The notes under the pieces: generated by a model | Databases searched by the model: none | What the model was told of the DNA's origin: nothing | Seen by the model: only the letters and a program-made list of their open reading frames with translations | Translations under genes and position numbers: made by a program | Part shown: piece by piece, positions 29,385 through 38,367 of the stretch | How positions within the stretch are numbered: position 1 is the stretch's first letter | How the letters are laid out: every line of letters begins with the position of its first letter | Assembly (NCBI RefSeq): GCF_001007935.1 | Contig: NZ_CP011451.1 | Location: 2,666,001 to 2,730,000 of the forward strand | Direction: 5' to 3' | Origin: Nitrosomonas communis | GTDB lineage: Bacteria; Pseudomonadota; Gammaproteobacteria; Burkholderiales; Nitrosomonadaceae | Length of the DNA stretch: 64,000 nucleotides

Positions 29385-32107
29385 ATGAAAATCTATCTTT
29401 CCTCAACATTAAATGATCTTGGCGCAGAGCGACAGCGGTCAAGGAGGCGCTGGGTGGTGAATGCACGGTCGTCGAAAGCTATACCGCCGACAAGCGTAGC
29501 GTGCGCGACAGTTGTCTCGCAGATGTAGCCGAGTGTGATCTACACATCGGTCTTGTCGGTCGACGCTATGGGTTTATTCCTCCTGGAGAATCACTTTCCA
29601 TCACCGAGCTCGAGTACAACCAAGCAAGGCAATGCAAATTTCCGACTCTGGTATTCATCAAGGATGATGCTGTGATCACGTTGCCGTTCAGCGATGCGGG
29701 TACCGGCGAGCATGATCCGAAACTAATCGACGCGTTCAGACAGCTTATCAGTAACGGCAGCGATGATGCACCTCGCGGAGCATTGTTCAAGACCTCAGAG
29801 GAATTAAAATATAAAGTTGAGAAGGCCCGCAACAAGTATTTCGAACGGCATGGCAAACCGCTTCCCAAACCCATCGAAGGTCGCCCATATCCAAGTCTGT
29901 GCGCTTTTCTGTCCACCGAATCGGATCGCTTCTTTGGTCGAGATGTGGAGAAAGAAGCGTTACTCGAACGTCTGCTCGCACATAATGAGCGCTTTCTCGC
30001 CGTAATCGGCCCTTCAGGTTCGGGTAAATCCTCACTGGTTTACGCAGGGCTGATTCCGGCCCTGACAACAAGCCCAGCTGTAAATAGCGTTCGCTGGTTG
30101 TCGGCCAGCTTTTCCCCGCGCGAGCTGGGCAACGATCCGTTTCAGCCACTGGCCTTCGCTTTGAGCAAAGCGTTCCCAGATCGAGGTTGGCGCGTATCGG
30201 ATTTGGCGCGGCGACTGCGCGGCAAACCCACAGACATTGCCATGGTGGCGAGTGATTCACTGGGGCAAGATAGTATAGTGACTCAGTTCCTGCTGTTCAT
30301 CGATCAATTCGAAGAAGTGTTTGCGGCCAAGGTGGACAGTCATGCGCGCAATGCCTTCTTTCAGTTACTCACAACCGCGGTATCTTGCCCACTGCTGCGT
30401 GTGGTCATTGCCATGCGATCCGACTTTTATAGTCAATGGCCGCAGGATGAAACCATGCTTGCGCTGCTGCGCTCAGGGCATTTCCCGGTAGGCGTGCCGG
30501 GGCAGGCAGCGCTGGAGAAGATGATCGGTGGCCCAGCACAGGCTGCAGGGCTCACCATTTCGCCGCGCCTGGTACAGCGCATTCTGCAAGACACCGGCAC
30601 GGCACCGGGCGCCCTGGCATTGGCAGAATTCGCCTTGTCCCAATTGTATGACAGGAAAACAGACAGCACGTTGACCGAAGACGCTTATTCGGCTATTGGC
30701 GGGGTGGCTGGCGCGATTGATCGTTTGGCCGAAGATGCGGTTAAAAATGCAGAGAACACATTAGCAGAAAACGGCAGAAGCCTGGACGAAGAAACCTTCT
30801 CCAGACTGTTTCTAGCCATCGCCAGTATTGAGCAGCGGAGTGATGAAGAGAGCGAAGCGATGGCAGTGGTACGCCGTCGCGCTACCCAGGATGAACTCTC
30901 CGAAACCGCATTAATCTTGGTCCGACATCTGGTCGACCAACGGATTCTGGTTAGCTGTAAAGGCAACAGCGATCAGTCAGCGATCTACGAGGTCGGGCAT
31001 GAAGCGGTGTTCAGCCATTGGCAACGCTTCAAGGACTGGTACAGTCGCTATGCCGGAGACTTTTCCTTGCGCCGTCACGCCGAACAAGCGGCACGGGAAT
31101 GGGATAGAAACCAGCATTTATCCATATTGAAGTGGAGTTGGGAACGGCAGAAACCTGCAATCGAAGCATTGCTCAAGCTGAACCACCTTCCTCCGCCTGC
31201 ATCTGACCCGGATTTCCCCGATTCGGGCATCGCCACCTGGCGCATTCTTGAGCCGCGGCTATCTGAGCCTCTGCGAGGTTTTCTTTATCCGGAACCGCTG
31301 GTGCTGCTCGATGAGCTCAGCGCCGACGACACGCCACATCAACGGCGGGAAGAGATTGGCCTGCGCCTTAATCAACTGGGCGATCCGCGAAGAGGGATTG
31401 GTCTCGACGCGAACGGGCTGCCCGACATCGTCTGGATCGATATACTACCGGGTGAAGTCACACTAGAAACCGAATCCAAGGATCACTTCCAAGTGCCACG
31501 CTTTCGCCTCGCCCGCTATCCCATCACCTGGACCCAGTATGGTACCTTTCTTGACGCAGACGATGGCTACTGCAACTCTGCGTGGTGGGAAGGTCGACCG
31601 AGAGAAGACCAACCTGGCCAACGGCTCTGGTCATTTGCCAATTACCCCGCTATCAATGTTTCCTGGTACGATGCGTTGGCCTACTGCCGCTGGTTGAGCG
31701 TAAAACTCAGTCTGGATATTCGATTGCCGACAGAATGGGAATGGCAATGGGCTGCGGTCGGCGATACGCAACAGGATTACCCTTGGCCGGGCGACTGGAA
31801 TTTGGCGCGCGCCAATAGCGGTGATGCGGGGATTCGACGCACCGTCGCAGTAGGCTTGTACCCGTTGGGGCGCAGCCTGTTCGGAGTAGACGATATGGCA
31901 GGTAACATCTGCGAGTGGTGCCTAAATACTCATAATCAGCCAAGCAATGTTTCGCTGGATATCAACGTGGACCGCGTTTTGCGCGGTGGTTCCTGGTACA
32001 ACAATCCATTCAACGCGCGCTCGGTCTCACGCGACTTCGACATTCCCGTTCTCCGTTTCAGCTTTATCGGCTTTCGAGTGTTGTGTTCCTCCCCCATCGA
32101 TGAATAA
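29385..32107 (+). CDS. DUF4062-nSTAND1 NTPase-FGE-like protein, one frameshift near start
   Basis: Predicted conflict or immune ATPase of about 900 aa. ATG 29385 opens MKIYLSSTLNDLGAERQ, a DUF4062 start. One base is missing near 29436-29437; the other frame then continues VKEALGGECTVVESYTADK and runs open to 32107. From GTG 29501, residues about 1-60 finish DUF4062. The P-loop GPSGSGKSSL (about 167-176) and LLFIDQFEE Walker B define an nSTAND ATPase (about 140-480). Residues about 650-860 form an FGE/sulfatase-modifying-factor fold (RLPTEWEWQWAA, RVLRGGSWYNNPF, FIGFRVL). That fold lacks the catalytic Cys pair of true FGE, so it is more likely a binding module. It may be a pseudogene, or the missing base may be an assembly error. 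Confidence 0.8.
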
Positions 32108-32109
32108 CT

Positions 32110-34198
32110 GTTCGCGGCGATGCTGACTGAACACTGCTGCACTGGGTTGCTGTTCACTGTGCACCGCGCGAGATGCTCGTGTTGCGCGGCCTGCTCTTTA
32201 TGTTGCTCGATGTACTGCCACAGTGTCGGCCAATAGGGTGGCGGATTACCCTCGCCACTGGTATTTTTACTGTGGATCAGCGTCTCATGAATCAAATTGA
32301 CCCACCTCACCTTGTTCTGCCCTGGATTGCCCGCCTCTGCCTCTTCAGTCACTTTGATCAGCCGCAGCGACCTCTGTTGTTTAGCGCCTGTTTGTGTACG
32401 CTGTCCAGCCAAGCGATTGACCAGCTCTTGTTCCCGCGCCTGCCACATGCTATTTTTACTGCCTCTGCCAGGGGAATACGCCGACGCGCATGACGCCTCC
32501 CATCAGGATCAACCTTGACCAGCTCAAACAAGCAGCTTCAGCGCCTGCTCACGCTCTCTGCCCAGGCTTTTAAGCAGATCATCCGCATTCTGGCTGAGAA
32601 TACCGGCCAGCTCGCCTTGTGTGCTGAATAATCGGCTACTCAGGCGTGCCTTACCGCTCTGCGAATATTTATCCCGCTTTTCCCACAGCCAGTCCAGTGC
32701 ATTCTCAATCAATGGTAAGACGCCTGGCTCGTCGCATGCTTGGCTTGCTACACCATCACTTCTTTGATTTCACTTACGTCCAAATCAACCAAACGCGCGG
32801 GCCCCTTGATCACCTCACGTAACCCGTTCTCATCTAATTGTGGCAGCGGCCAGGAGTAGCTGATGCGCCCACGCACGGCATTGAGCCGCGGCAGATCCGT
32901 CTCAAATCGGTCTAGGGCCTGTTGACATTTCACATAGGTAACCACAGATATCCACACGCTATGGCTACCATACTCTCGTAATTTCGTTCAGCTTGTCGTA
33001 TCGTGTCGCTATTGCCTGGTACTGCTTTAGCCGGGCAATAGCATTCTCCACCAAATGCCGGTATCTATACAAACCCCAATCCGTTGGTGGTATAGAAAAC
33101 CTGATATTACGAGTTTGTTTTTATCTATGAAACACTTATCTTAAAACGTCAACAGACCCTAGAAAATCAGTACGGAGGGTAGAAATGACATACAGAGGAT
33201 AGTCGGCGTCAGCGAGGGAAGCCGCCAGCAAGCGGTCAAATCGCTTGCGCTCTTCCGCATCTCAGCAAAGGTGAATAATTCTTCAAATTTATCGATCGCA
33301 AGCAAAAAAGCCGTATCCTCCCGCTTGCGGCTGCGCAGCCACTTTGATAGGGTGTGCTCATCACCTTTTTCCAGACGCGTGCGCATATCGGTCATTTCCA
33401 CACTGAAGGTGACGGCAAGTTGTTTTGCCAACATACGCAGGGGTGATTGGCCAGGCATCATCGGTATGATGACTGGATGCTCGCCTGATGTTTTTGGTCC
33501 GATGCGCTGCCATTGCTCATATCCGGTCCGTGAAAATAACCAGCCATGGTCAATCAAGGGTGGCAATCCCGCGTTCATGAGCGAAGATTTACCCGAGCCA
33601 CTGTTACCGCTGATTTCCAGCGAGCGCACCGACGGGAGACCTCTGCGGGGACCAAAATAACTCAACGCGGCCAGCGTTTCCCGCTGGCGTCCGAAGAATA
33701 ACTGGGCTTGGTCGACACGATAGGCAGCAAGTCCTACGAACGGTCGTCCTTCGAAAACCAGCGTCTTATTGATAAGGAAGGTGCGATGGCGAATCTGTTC
33801 AAGCAGCGTCATGGGCAGCGGATCACTGCCATTCCACGGCGTATCCTGGAACAGGCGTAAGAAAGCTGGCAACGTGTCTGTTGCAGTATTACCGAGTAGA
33901 ATCGGAAAGATGGGTAGGCGTTTAGGTCTCATCACGGGGGGCCAAAATAGCGACTGAGCGCAGCCTGCGTTTCCGCACCGACCCATCGCCCTACGCCACC
34001 ACGACCAACCAAAACGACGAAACTGCCGCAGGCGTCCACCGCATGCTGCAGCCGGTCGAGCCATACTTCACCCTCCTGAATCTGCTTTTTATCGTAGAAT
34101 ACCGTGAAACCCTCCTGCTTCAACCACTCATGCAGCTGAGCCGCTGCCTCTGCGTCGTTGTGGCTATAACTCAGGAAGATATCGTGCGTGTTGGTCAT
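32110..34198 (-). pseudogene. TIR-nSTAND NTPase, broken by frameshifts and an IS remnant
   Basis: Reads leftward from ATG 34198. The TIR domain (residues about 4-85) has FLSYSHNDAEAA and a candidate catalytic Glu76 in RWVGAE. After a frame change at a G6 run (33936-33941) comes an nSTAND ATPase: P-loop GNSGSGKSSL and Walker B FLLAIDKFEELF. A second lesion is near 33263, where the true frame continues DAEERKRFDRLLAASLADAD. A 243-bp IS5 remnant interrupts at 32916-33158; its removal rejoins TLRTDFL to DRFETDLPRLNAV. Further frame changes near 32730 and 32480 precede the C-terminal VNLIHETLIHSKN. The end is uncertain because it converges on the neighbouring STAND gene. Confidence 0.8.
32916..33158 (-). 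mobile_element. IS5-family internal-deletion remnant with CTAG duplication
   Basis: 243 bp. Ends are GGCCTGTTGACAT and the complement of GGTCTGTTGACGT, flanked by CTAG on both sides (32912-32915, 33159-33162), the 4-bp target duplication of IS5-type elements. The interior keeps only the transposase C-terminus: PPTDWGLYRYRHLVENAIA then LKQYQAIATRYDK. Confidence 0.85.
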
Positions 34199-34286
34199 GA
34201 GAAAGGGAGTTTTAAAAGCACTTTTTGGAGATAGGCAATATAAGCAAAGACAGATAGGGAGTCCAACTCGCTGTTATGCGAAAAAA

Positions 34287-34859
34287 CTATGGGTTCTGGA
34301 GTGCTTGTGGAATGGCTGCTTTTAAATAATAAATCATTGACCATAATGTTAAGATTGCCGCCAGATAAATCAACCAGGTCCCGACTATCTGAGGATTAAA
34401 ATAACCTTCTATTGTGTCATGATAAAGCAATAAGGGAATAGCCATCATTTGTGAGGCCGTTTTTATTTTCCCCAAAAAAGACACTGCGACACTTTTGGCT
34501 TTACCAATTTGCGCCATCCATTCGCGTAAGGCCGACACAGTAATTTCACGACCAATGATAATCAGTGCGATCGGCGCATCCAGCCTTTCTAAATGTACCA
34601 GCACAATCAAAGCGGCGGCTACCATCAATTTATCAGCGACCGGATCAAGAAAAGCGCCAAAAGCTGAGGTTTGATTAAGGGTACGGGCCAAATAACCATC
34701 CAGCCAATCAGTAATCGCCGCCCCGCTAAAAATGATGGTGGCGACCAGGTTCTGCCCTAAGGGTGATAACCAGCTCGGAGGTAAGTAAAAAATCCCGACA
34801 AATATAGGGATTGCGAGTATCCGCAACCATGTCAGCAGATTAGGAAGATTCATTGGCAT
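34287..34859 (-). CDS. pgsA: Phosphatidylglycerophosphate synthase
   Basis: 190-aa integral membrane CDP-alcohol phosphotransferase. It makes phosphatidylglycerophosphate from CDP-diacylglycerol and glycerol-3-phosphate for anionic phospholipids. The full signature D-G-x2-A-R-x8-G-x3-D-x3-D is seen across DWLDGYLARTLNQTSAFGAF and the following LDPVADK. About four hydrophobic helices. It lies 84 bp after uvrC on the same strand, the uvrC-pgsA order common in proteobacteria. Confidence 0.95.
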   Translation of the reverse strand: MPMNLPNLLTWLRILAIPIFVGIFYLPPSWLSPLGQNLVATIIFSGAAITDWLDGYLARTLNQTSAFGAFLDPVADKLMVAAALIVLVHLERLDAPIALIIIGREITVSALREWMAQIGKAKSVAVSFLGKIKTASQMMAIPLLLYHDTIEGYFNPQIVGTWLIYLAAILTLWSMIYYLKAAIPQALQNP

Positions 34860-34943
34860 TGTAGTATTAAATGTTGAATTTGTTATTTTTGTTATTAATG
34901 CAGTACGGCAATCCCATCGTTGCTATTTAATTTTTGGGTAGAT

Positions 34944-36761
34944 TTAATGCAGTTCCCGATAAATTTTCTCTGCCAGCGCTCGGCTGATCCCCTCCGCCTG
35001 CTGTAATTCTTCAATACTTGCGCTCAGTACACCCTTTAATCCGCCAAATCGCCCTAACAAGCTTTGACGCCGTTTGGCACCGATACCAGCAATCTGCTCA
35101 AGACTGGAGAGCGTACGTGATTTATTACGCCTGGCGCGATGCCCCTGAATCGCGAAACGATGTGCTTCATCACGAATCTGCTGGATGAGATGCAAACCAG
35201 CATGATCTGCTGGCAATTTTAACGGCTTTTCAGTGGATGGGAAAATCAATTGCTCCAGCCCGGGTTTACGTCCTTCCCCTTTAGCCACCCCAACAAAAGG
35301 AATATCATTAAGGCCCAGCTCAATCAATATTTCCTGAGCTGCACTGACCTGCCCTTTTCCACCATCAATCAGAATCAGATCAGGCAACTTGCCCTCCTCT
35401 TCAGCTATTTTGCTATAGCGTCTCAACAGCACCTGGCGCATTGCGCCATAATCATCGCCAGGCGCGATGTCAGTAATATTGTAGCGACGATATTCATTAT
35501 TACGTAATGAAAAATTATCATAAACCACACAGGACGCCACCGTTGCTTCACCCATCGTATGGCTGATATCGAAACATTCGATACGACTAAGATTAGGCAA
35601 ATTCAGAGCCTGTTGTAAAGCCTGTAACCGCTCTTCCTGGCTCGCCTGTCTTAGCAGCATTTGCTGTAATGCCAACCGTGCATTTTCGGTCGCCATATTG
35701 AGCCATACACGCCGTTCACCGACTGGATTAAGAACGATGGTTATCTTACGGCCAGCCTGCTCGCTCAACAAAGGCTGCAGAATATCCAGCCGAATTTTTT
35801 CACCAATAATAATCAAAGATGGAACATGTCGATTGAGATAATGTTGTGCGATAAATGCCTCTAACACATCAGCAATTTTATATCCTTGCACATTTTGTGG
35901 AAAAAAACTCTTATCCCCCAGGTGCCGCCCGCCTCTGATCATGACTAGATTCACGCAGAATCTTTCTATACCATCCTGCAGGGAAGCACAAGCAATGACA
36001 TCTGCATCCAGCGCTTTCCCGCTCTCAACAAATTGTTTTTCCTGTATTTTTCGCAGCGCCTGCATTTGATCACGAAACATCGCAGCCTGCTCATAGTCCA
36101 TTCGATCAGAAGCTGCTTGCATTTTTTCAGCGATATCTTTCAATACTTCATTTTGTTTGCCTTGTAAAAAAAGTGAGGCACTTTTGGTATCTTTATGATA
36201 CTCCTCTGGTGAAATGAGGTGAACGCAGGGCCCGCTACAACGCTTGATCTGATAAAGTAAACAAGGTCGAGTACGATGATTGAAGACACTATCTTCACAG
36301 GTACGCAAACGAAATACTTTTTGCAAAAGATGAATGCTCTCTCTGACAACACCCGTATTGGGAAAAGGACCGAAATACTGATGCTGATTATCCAACGCAC
36401 CCCGATAAAAAGCTAAGCGTGGATAAGTATGCTGACTTAGCATTAAATACGGATAGGACTTGTCATCTCTGAATAATATGTTGTAGCGAGGTGCAAGACT
36501 CTTGATGAGGTTATTCTCGAGCAGTAGCGCTTCAGCCTCGGAGCGTGTAACCGTCGTTTCAATCCCTGCAATTTGCGATACCATGAGCTGTATACGCGGA
36601 CTCAGGTTGGATTTCTGGAAATAAGAGGATACGCGCTTCTTCAGGTCAATCGCTTTGCCGACATAAATGACTTCCCCTACTGCATTCAGCATGCGATATA
36701 CACCCGGCAGGCTGGGCAAGTTTGATGAAAAAACCTTGCCGTCAAATGCTACTGCTAACAA
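34944..36761 (-). CDS. uvrC: Excinuclease ABC subunit C
   Basis: 605 aa. UvrC makes both incisions in nucleotide excision repair. The GIY-YIG domain starts with [10 protein letters not shown] and [15 protein letters not shown] Cys-containing linker ([20 protein letters not shown]) and a UVR motif near 205-235 follow. The RNase H-like domain has [19 protein letters not shown] and [10 protein letters not shown], and the C-terminus has a helix-hairpin-helix ([18 protein letters not shown]). I choose TTG 36761: AAGGAATAA precedes it and it avoids overlap with the upstream tautomerase gene. Confidence 0.95.
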   Translation of the reverse strand: MLAVAFDGKVFSSNLPSLPGVYRMLNAVGEVIYVGKAIDLKKRVSSYFQKSNLSPRIQLMVSQIAGIETTVTRSEAEALLLENNLIKSLAPRYNILFRDDKSYPYLMLSQHTYPRLAFYRGALDNQHQYFGPFPNTGVVRESIHLLQKVFRLRTCEDSVFNHRTRPCLLYQIKRCSGPCVHLISPEEYHKDTKSASLFLQGKQNEVLKDIAEKMQAASDRMDYEQAAMFRDQMQALRKIQEKQFVESGKALDADVIACASLQDGIERFCVNLVMIRGGRHLGDKSFFPQNVQGYKIADVLEAFIAQHYLNRHVPSLIIIGEKIRLDILQPLLSEQAGRKITIVLNPVGERRVWLNMATENARLALQQMLLRQASQEERLQALQQALNLPNLSRIECFDISHTMGEATVASCVVYDNFSLRNNEYRRYNITDIAPGDDYGAMRQVLLRRYSKIAEEEGKLPDLILIDGGKGQVSAAQEILIELGLNDIPFVGVAKGEGRKPGLEQLIFPSTEKPLKLPADHAGLHLIQQIRDEAHRFAIQGHRARRNKSRTLSSLEQIAGIGAKRRQSLLGRFGGLKGVLSASIEELQQAEGISRALAEKIYRELH

Positions 36762-36778
36762 AGTAATTATTCCTTTTT

Positions 36779-36967
36779 TTATTCCTTTTCGCCGAGCAAT
36801 GTCCCGCCAATCGCCCAATTTTCATGGGGAATTTCATCAAAAGAAATATAGGTATAGGATTTGGGTTTGTTTCCTACTCTTTCTAAGGTATCGGTAATTT
36901 CCTCGGCAATCTGTTTCTTCTGTTCATGACTCCACGTGCCAGCAATACGGATATTCACATAAGGCAT
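36779..36967 (-). CDS. 4-oxalocrotonate tautomerase-family protein
   Basis: 62 aa. The first residue after Met is Pro2 ([18 protein letters not shown]), the catalytic base of the tautomerase superfamily, which fixes the start at 36967. The GAGAG-like ribosome site AGAGAGC lies just upstream. The C-terminal part [16 protein letters not shown] resembles the YusQ/DmpI-type group. Substrate unknown. It sits 17 bp before uvrC and 22 bp after the uracil-DNA glycosylase gene, all one strand, so the three probably form an operon. Confidence 0.88.
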   Translation of the reverse strand: MPYVNIRIAGTWSHEQKKQIAEEITDTLERVGNKPKSYTYISFDEIPHENWAIGGTLLGEKE

Positions 36968-36989
36968 TTTGCTCTCTCCCAAAAATTGA

Positions 36990-37670
36990 TCAGGTTATTA
37001 ACGCCAGATCTGCACAAATTCTAGCAATGATTTGCTCGAACATTTCGTGTGTCAAGCGTTTAGTTTGCGTATTGTAACGACTACAATGATAGCTGTCATA
37101 CAGTCTTAATCCATTGGGTAAGTGATAGCGCGCGCCATGCTTAAAAGCAAAGCTTTTCATTTTAAGCCCTAACGCCATCAACCCAGCTTGATGAGCTACA
37201 TTACCCAGCGCCAGTATGCCTTGTCCGCCGTGCGCAATAAAATCTGCTATTTCGTCTGCTAAATAGGTATTACATTGCCTTATTTCGCTTGGTTGCGGTT
37301 TGTTGGCAGGTGGCAGACATTTAACAGCATTGGTAATGCGACATTGGAACAGACGTAAATCATCTTCGACCGAAACAGACGTGGCGTGACTGGCCAGGCC
37401 AAATTTGTAGAGCGTCTGGTACAGCAAAATACCGGCAAAATCCCCGGTAAATGGTCTACCCGTCCGGTTTGCACCATGCATACCAGGCGCAAGACCGATG
37501 ATTAATAGTTTAGCGGATAAATCACCAAATGCAGATACGGGTTTGGCATGGTAAGCCGGATATTGGATTCTGACGGTATCTAGAAATTCCGCCAAACGAG
37601 CACACTTGCGGCACTTTTCAATAAAGGAGCATGAAATAGGATTATGGGTTTTTTGGTGTAGAATGGTCAT
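36990..37670 (-). CDS. Uracil-DNA glycosylase, family 4/5 (Fe-S type)
   Basis: 226-aa base-excision repair enzyme. LLIIGLAPGMHGANRTGRPF followed by TGD is the substrate-binding motif of the family 5 (UDGb) branch, and cysteines in CSFIEKCRKCARL are candidate ligands of the iron-sulfur cluster found in this group. The ATG at 37670 keeps those cysteines; a longer frame exists upstream but would run across efp. It is divergent from efp with only 21 bp between start codons, and is followed by a tautomerase gene and uvrC, giving a DNA-repair cluster. Confidence 0.9.
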   Translation of the reverse strand: MTILHQKTHNPISCSFIEKCRKCARLAEFLDTVRIQYPAYHAKPVSAFGDLSAKLLIIGLAPGMHGANRTGRPFTGDFAGILLYQTLYKFGLASHATSVSVEDDLRLFQCRITNAVKCLPPANKPQPSEIRQCNTYLADEIADFIAHGGQGILALGNVAHQAGLMALGLKMKSFAFKHGARYHLPNGLRLYDSYHCSRYNTQTKRLTHEMFEQIIARICADLALIT

Positions 37671-37691
37671 TATTTTTAAGATAAATAGGCA

Positions 37692-38258
37692 ATGGCAAAA
37701 GTTCTCGCAACTGAGATTCGTGTTGGCAATTTGATTGAATGGGACAAACGGATCTGGCGTGTACTGAAATGTTACCATGTTCATGTGGGTGGTCGTGGTG
37801 GCGCATTCATGCAGGTGGAGATGAAGGATATTGAATCTGGCACTAAAACCAATCAGCGTATCCGCACTGAAGAAAAAATCGAGCGTACGGTGGTCGAACC
37901 ACGCGAAATGACTTTCCTCTACCAGGAAGGGAATGATTATGTTTTTATGGATAAGAAAACCTACGAACAATTGAGTTTATCGCAGGATTTCCTTGAGGGA
38001 CAAAGCGGCTATTTGCTGCCCAACATAGATGTGCTGGTTAATTTCCATCATGATCGACCGATTGGGGTACAACTTCCTCCGAGTGTCATACTGACTGTCG
38101 TGGATACCGAACCGGTGCTCAAAGGTGCCACTGCCACCAGCTCCTATAAACCTGCCACCTTAGAAACCGGATTGGTGGTCATGGTACCGTCATTTGTATT
38201 ACAAAATGAAAAAGTTAAAATCAATACTGATACAGGTGAATATATTGAACGAGTCTGA
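37692..38258 (+). CDS. efp: Elongation factor P
   Basis: 188 aa with three OB-like domains. Rescues ribosomes stalled on polyproline. RVGNLIEWDKRIWRVLK and KGATATSSYKPATLETGL are diagnostic. The tip of the first domain reads GGRGGA: an Arg (about residue 35) stands where the modified Lys of E. coli EF-P lies, so lysylation by EpmA is not expected. This suggests rhamnosylation by EarP or another route; no modifier gene is in the window. It begins 21 bp from the divergent uracil-DNA glycosylase gene. Confidence 0.96.
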   Translation: MAKVLATEIRVGNLIEWDKRIWRVLKCYHVHVGGRGGAFMQVEMKDIESGTKTNQRIRTEEKIERTVVEPREMTFLYQEGNDYVFMDKKTYEQLSLSQDFLEGQSGYLLPNIDVLVNFHHDRPIGVQLPPSVILTVVDTEPVLKGATATSSYKPATLETGLVVMVPSFVLQNEKVKINTDTGEYIERV

Positions 38259-38327
38259 AGTTGAAACAATTTAAAACACTAAAAATTAAATTATAAAAAT
38301 GAATATGAAGTACTGGAGACTAGGTTC

Positions 38328-38349
38328 GATTGATATAAGATTGATATAA
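38328..38349 (+). promoter_or_regulatory. Tandem 11-bp repeat ahead of tamA
   Basis: Two perfect head-to-tail copies of GATTGATATAA, ending 18 bp before the tamA start. This could be an operator or overlap the promoter (TTGATA and TATAAA-like boxes are present). No regulator is identified. Confidence 0.4.
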
Positions 38350-38367
38350 AATTGGCTCAGCTCATTA

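Noticed and set aside
29222..29416. 64-codon open frame before the DUF4062 gene
   Set aside because: No recognisable family, no ribosome site, and its end overlaps the DUF4062 start; AT-rich chance frame is likely.
29787..30260. Long antisense frames across the STAND gene
   Set aside because: Codon-bias shadows of the real gene on the other strand.
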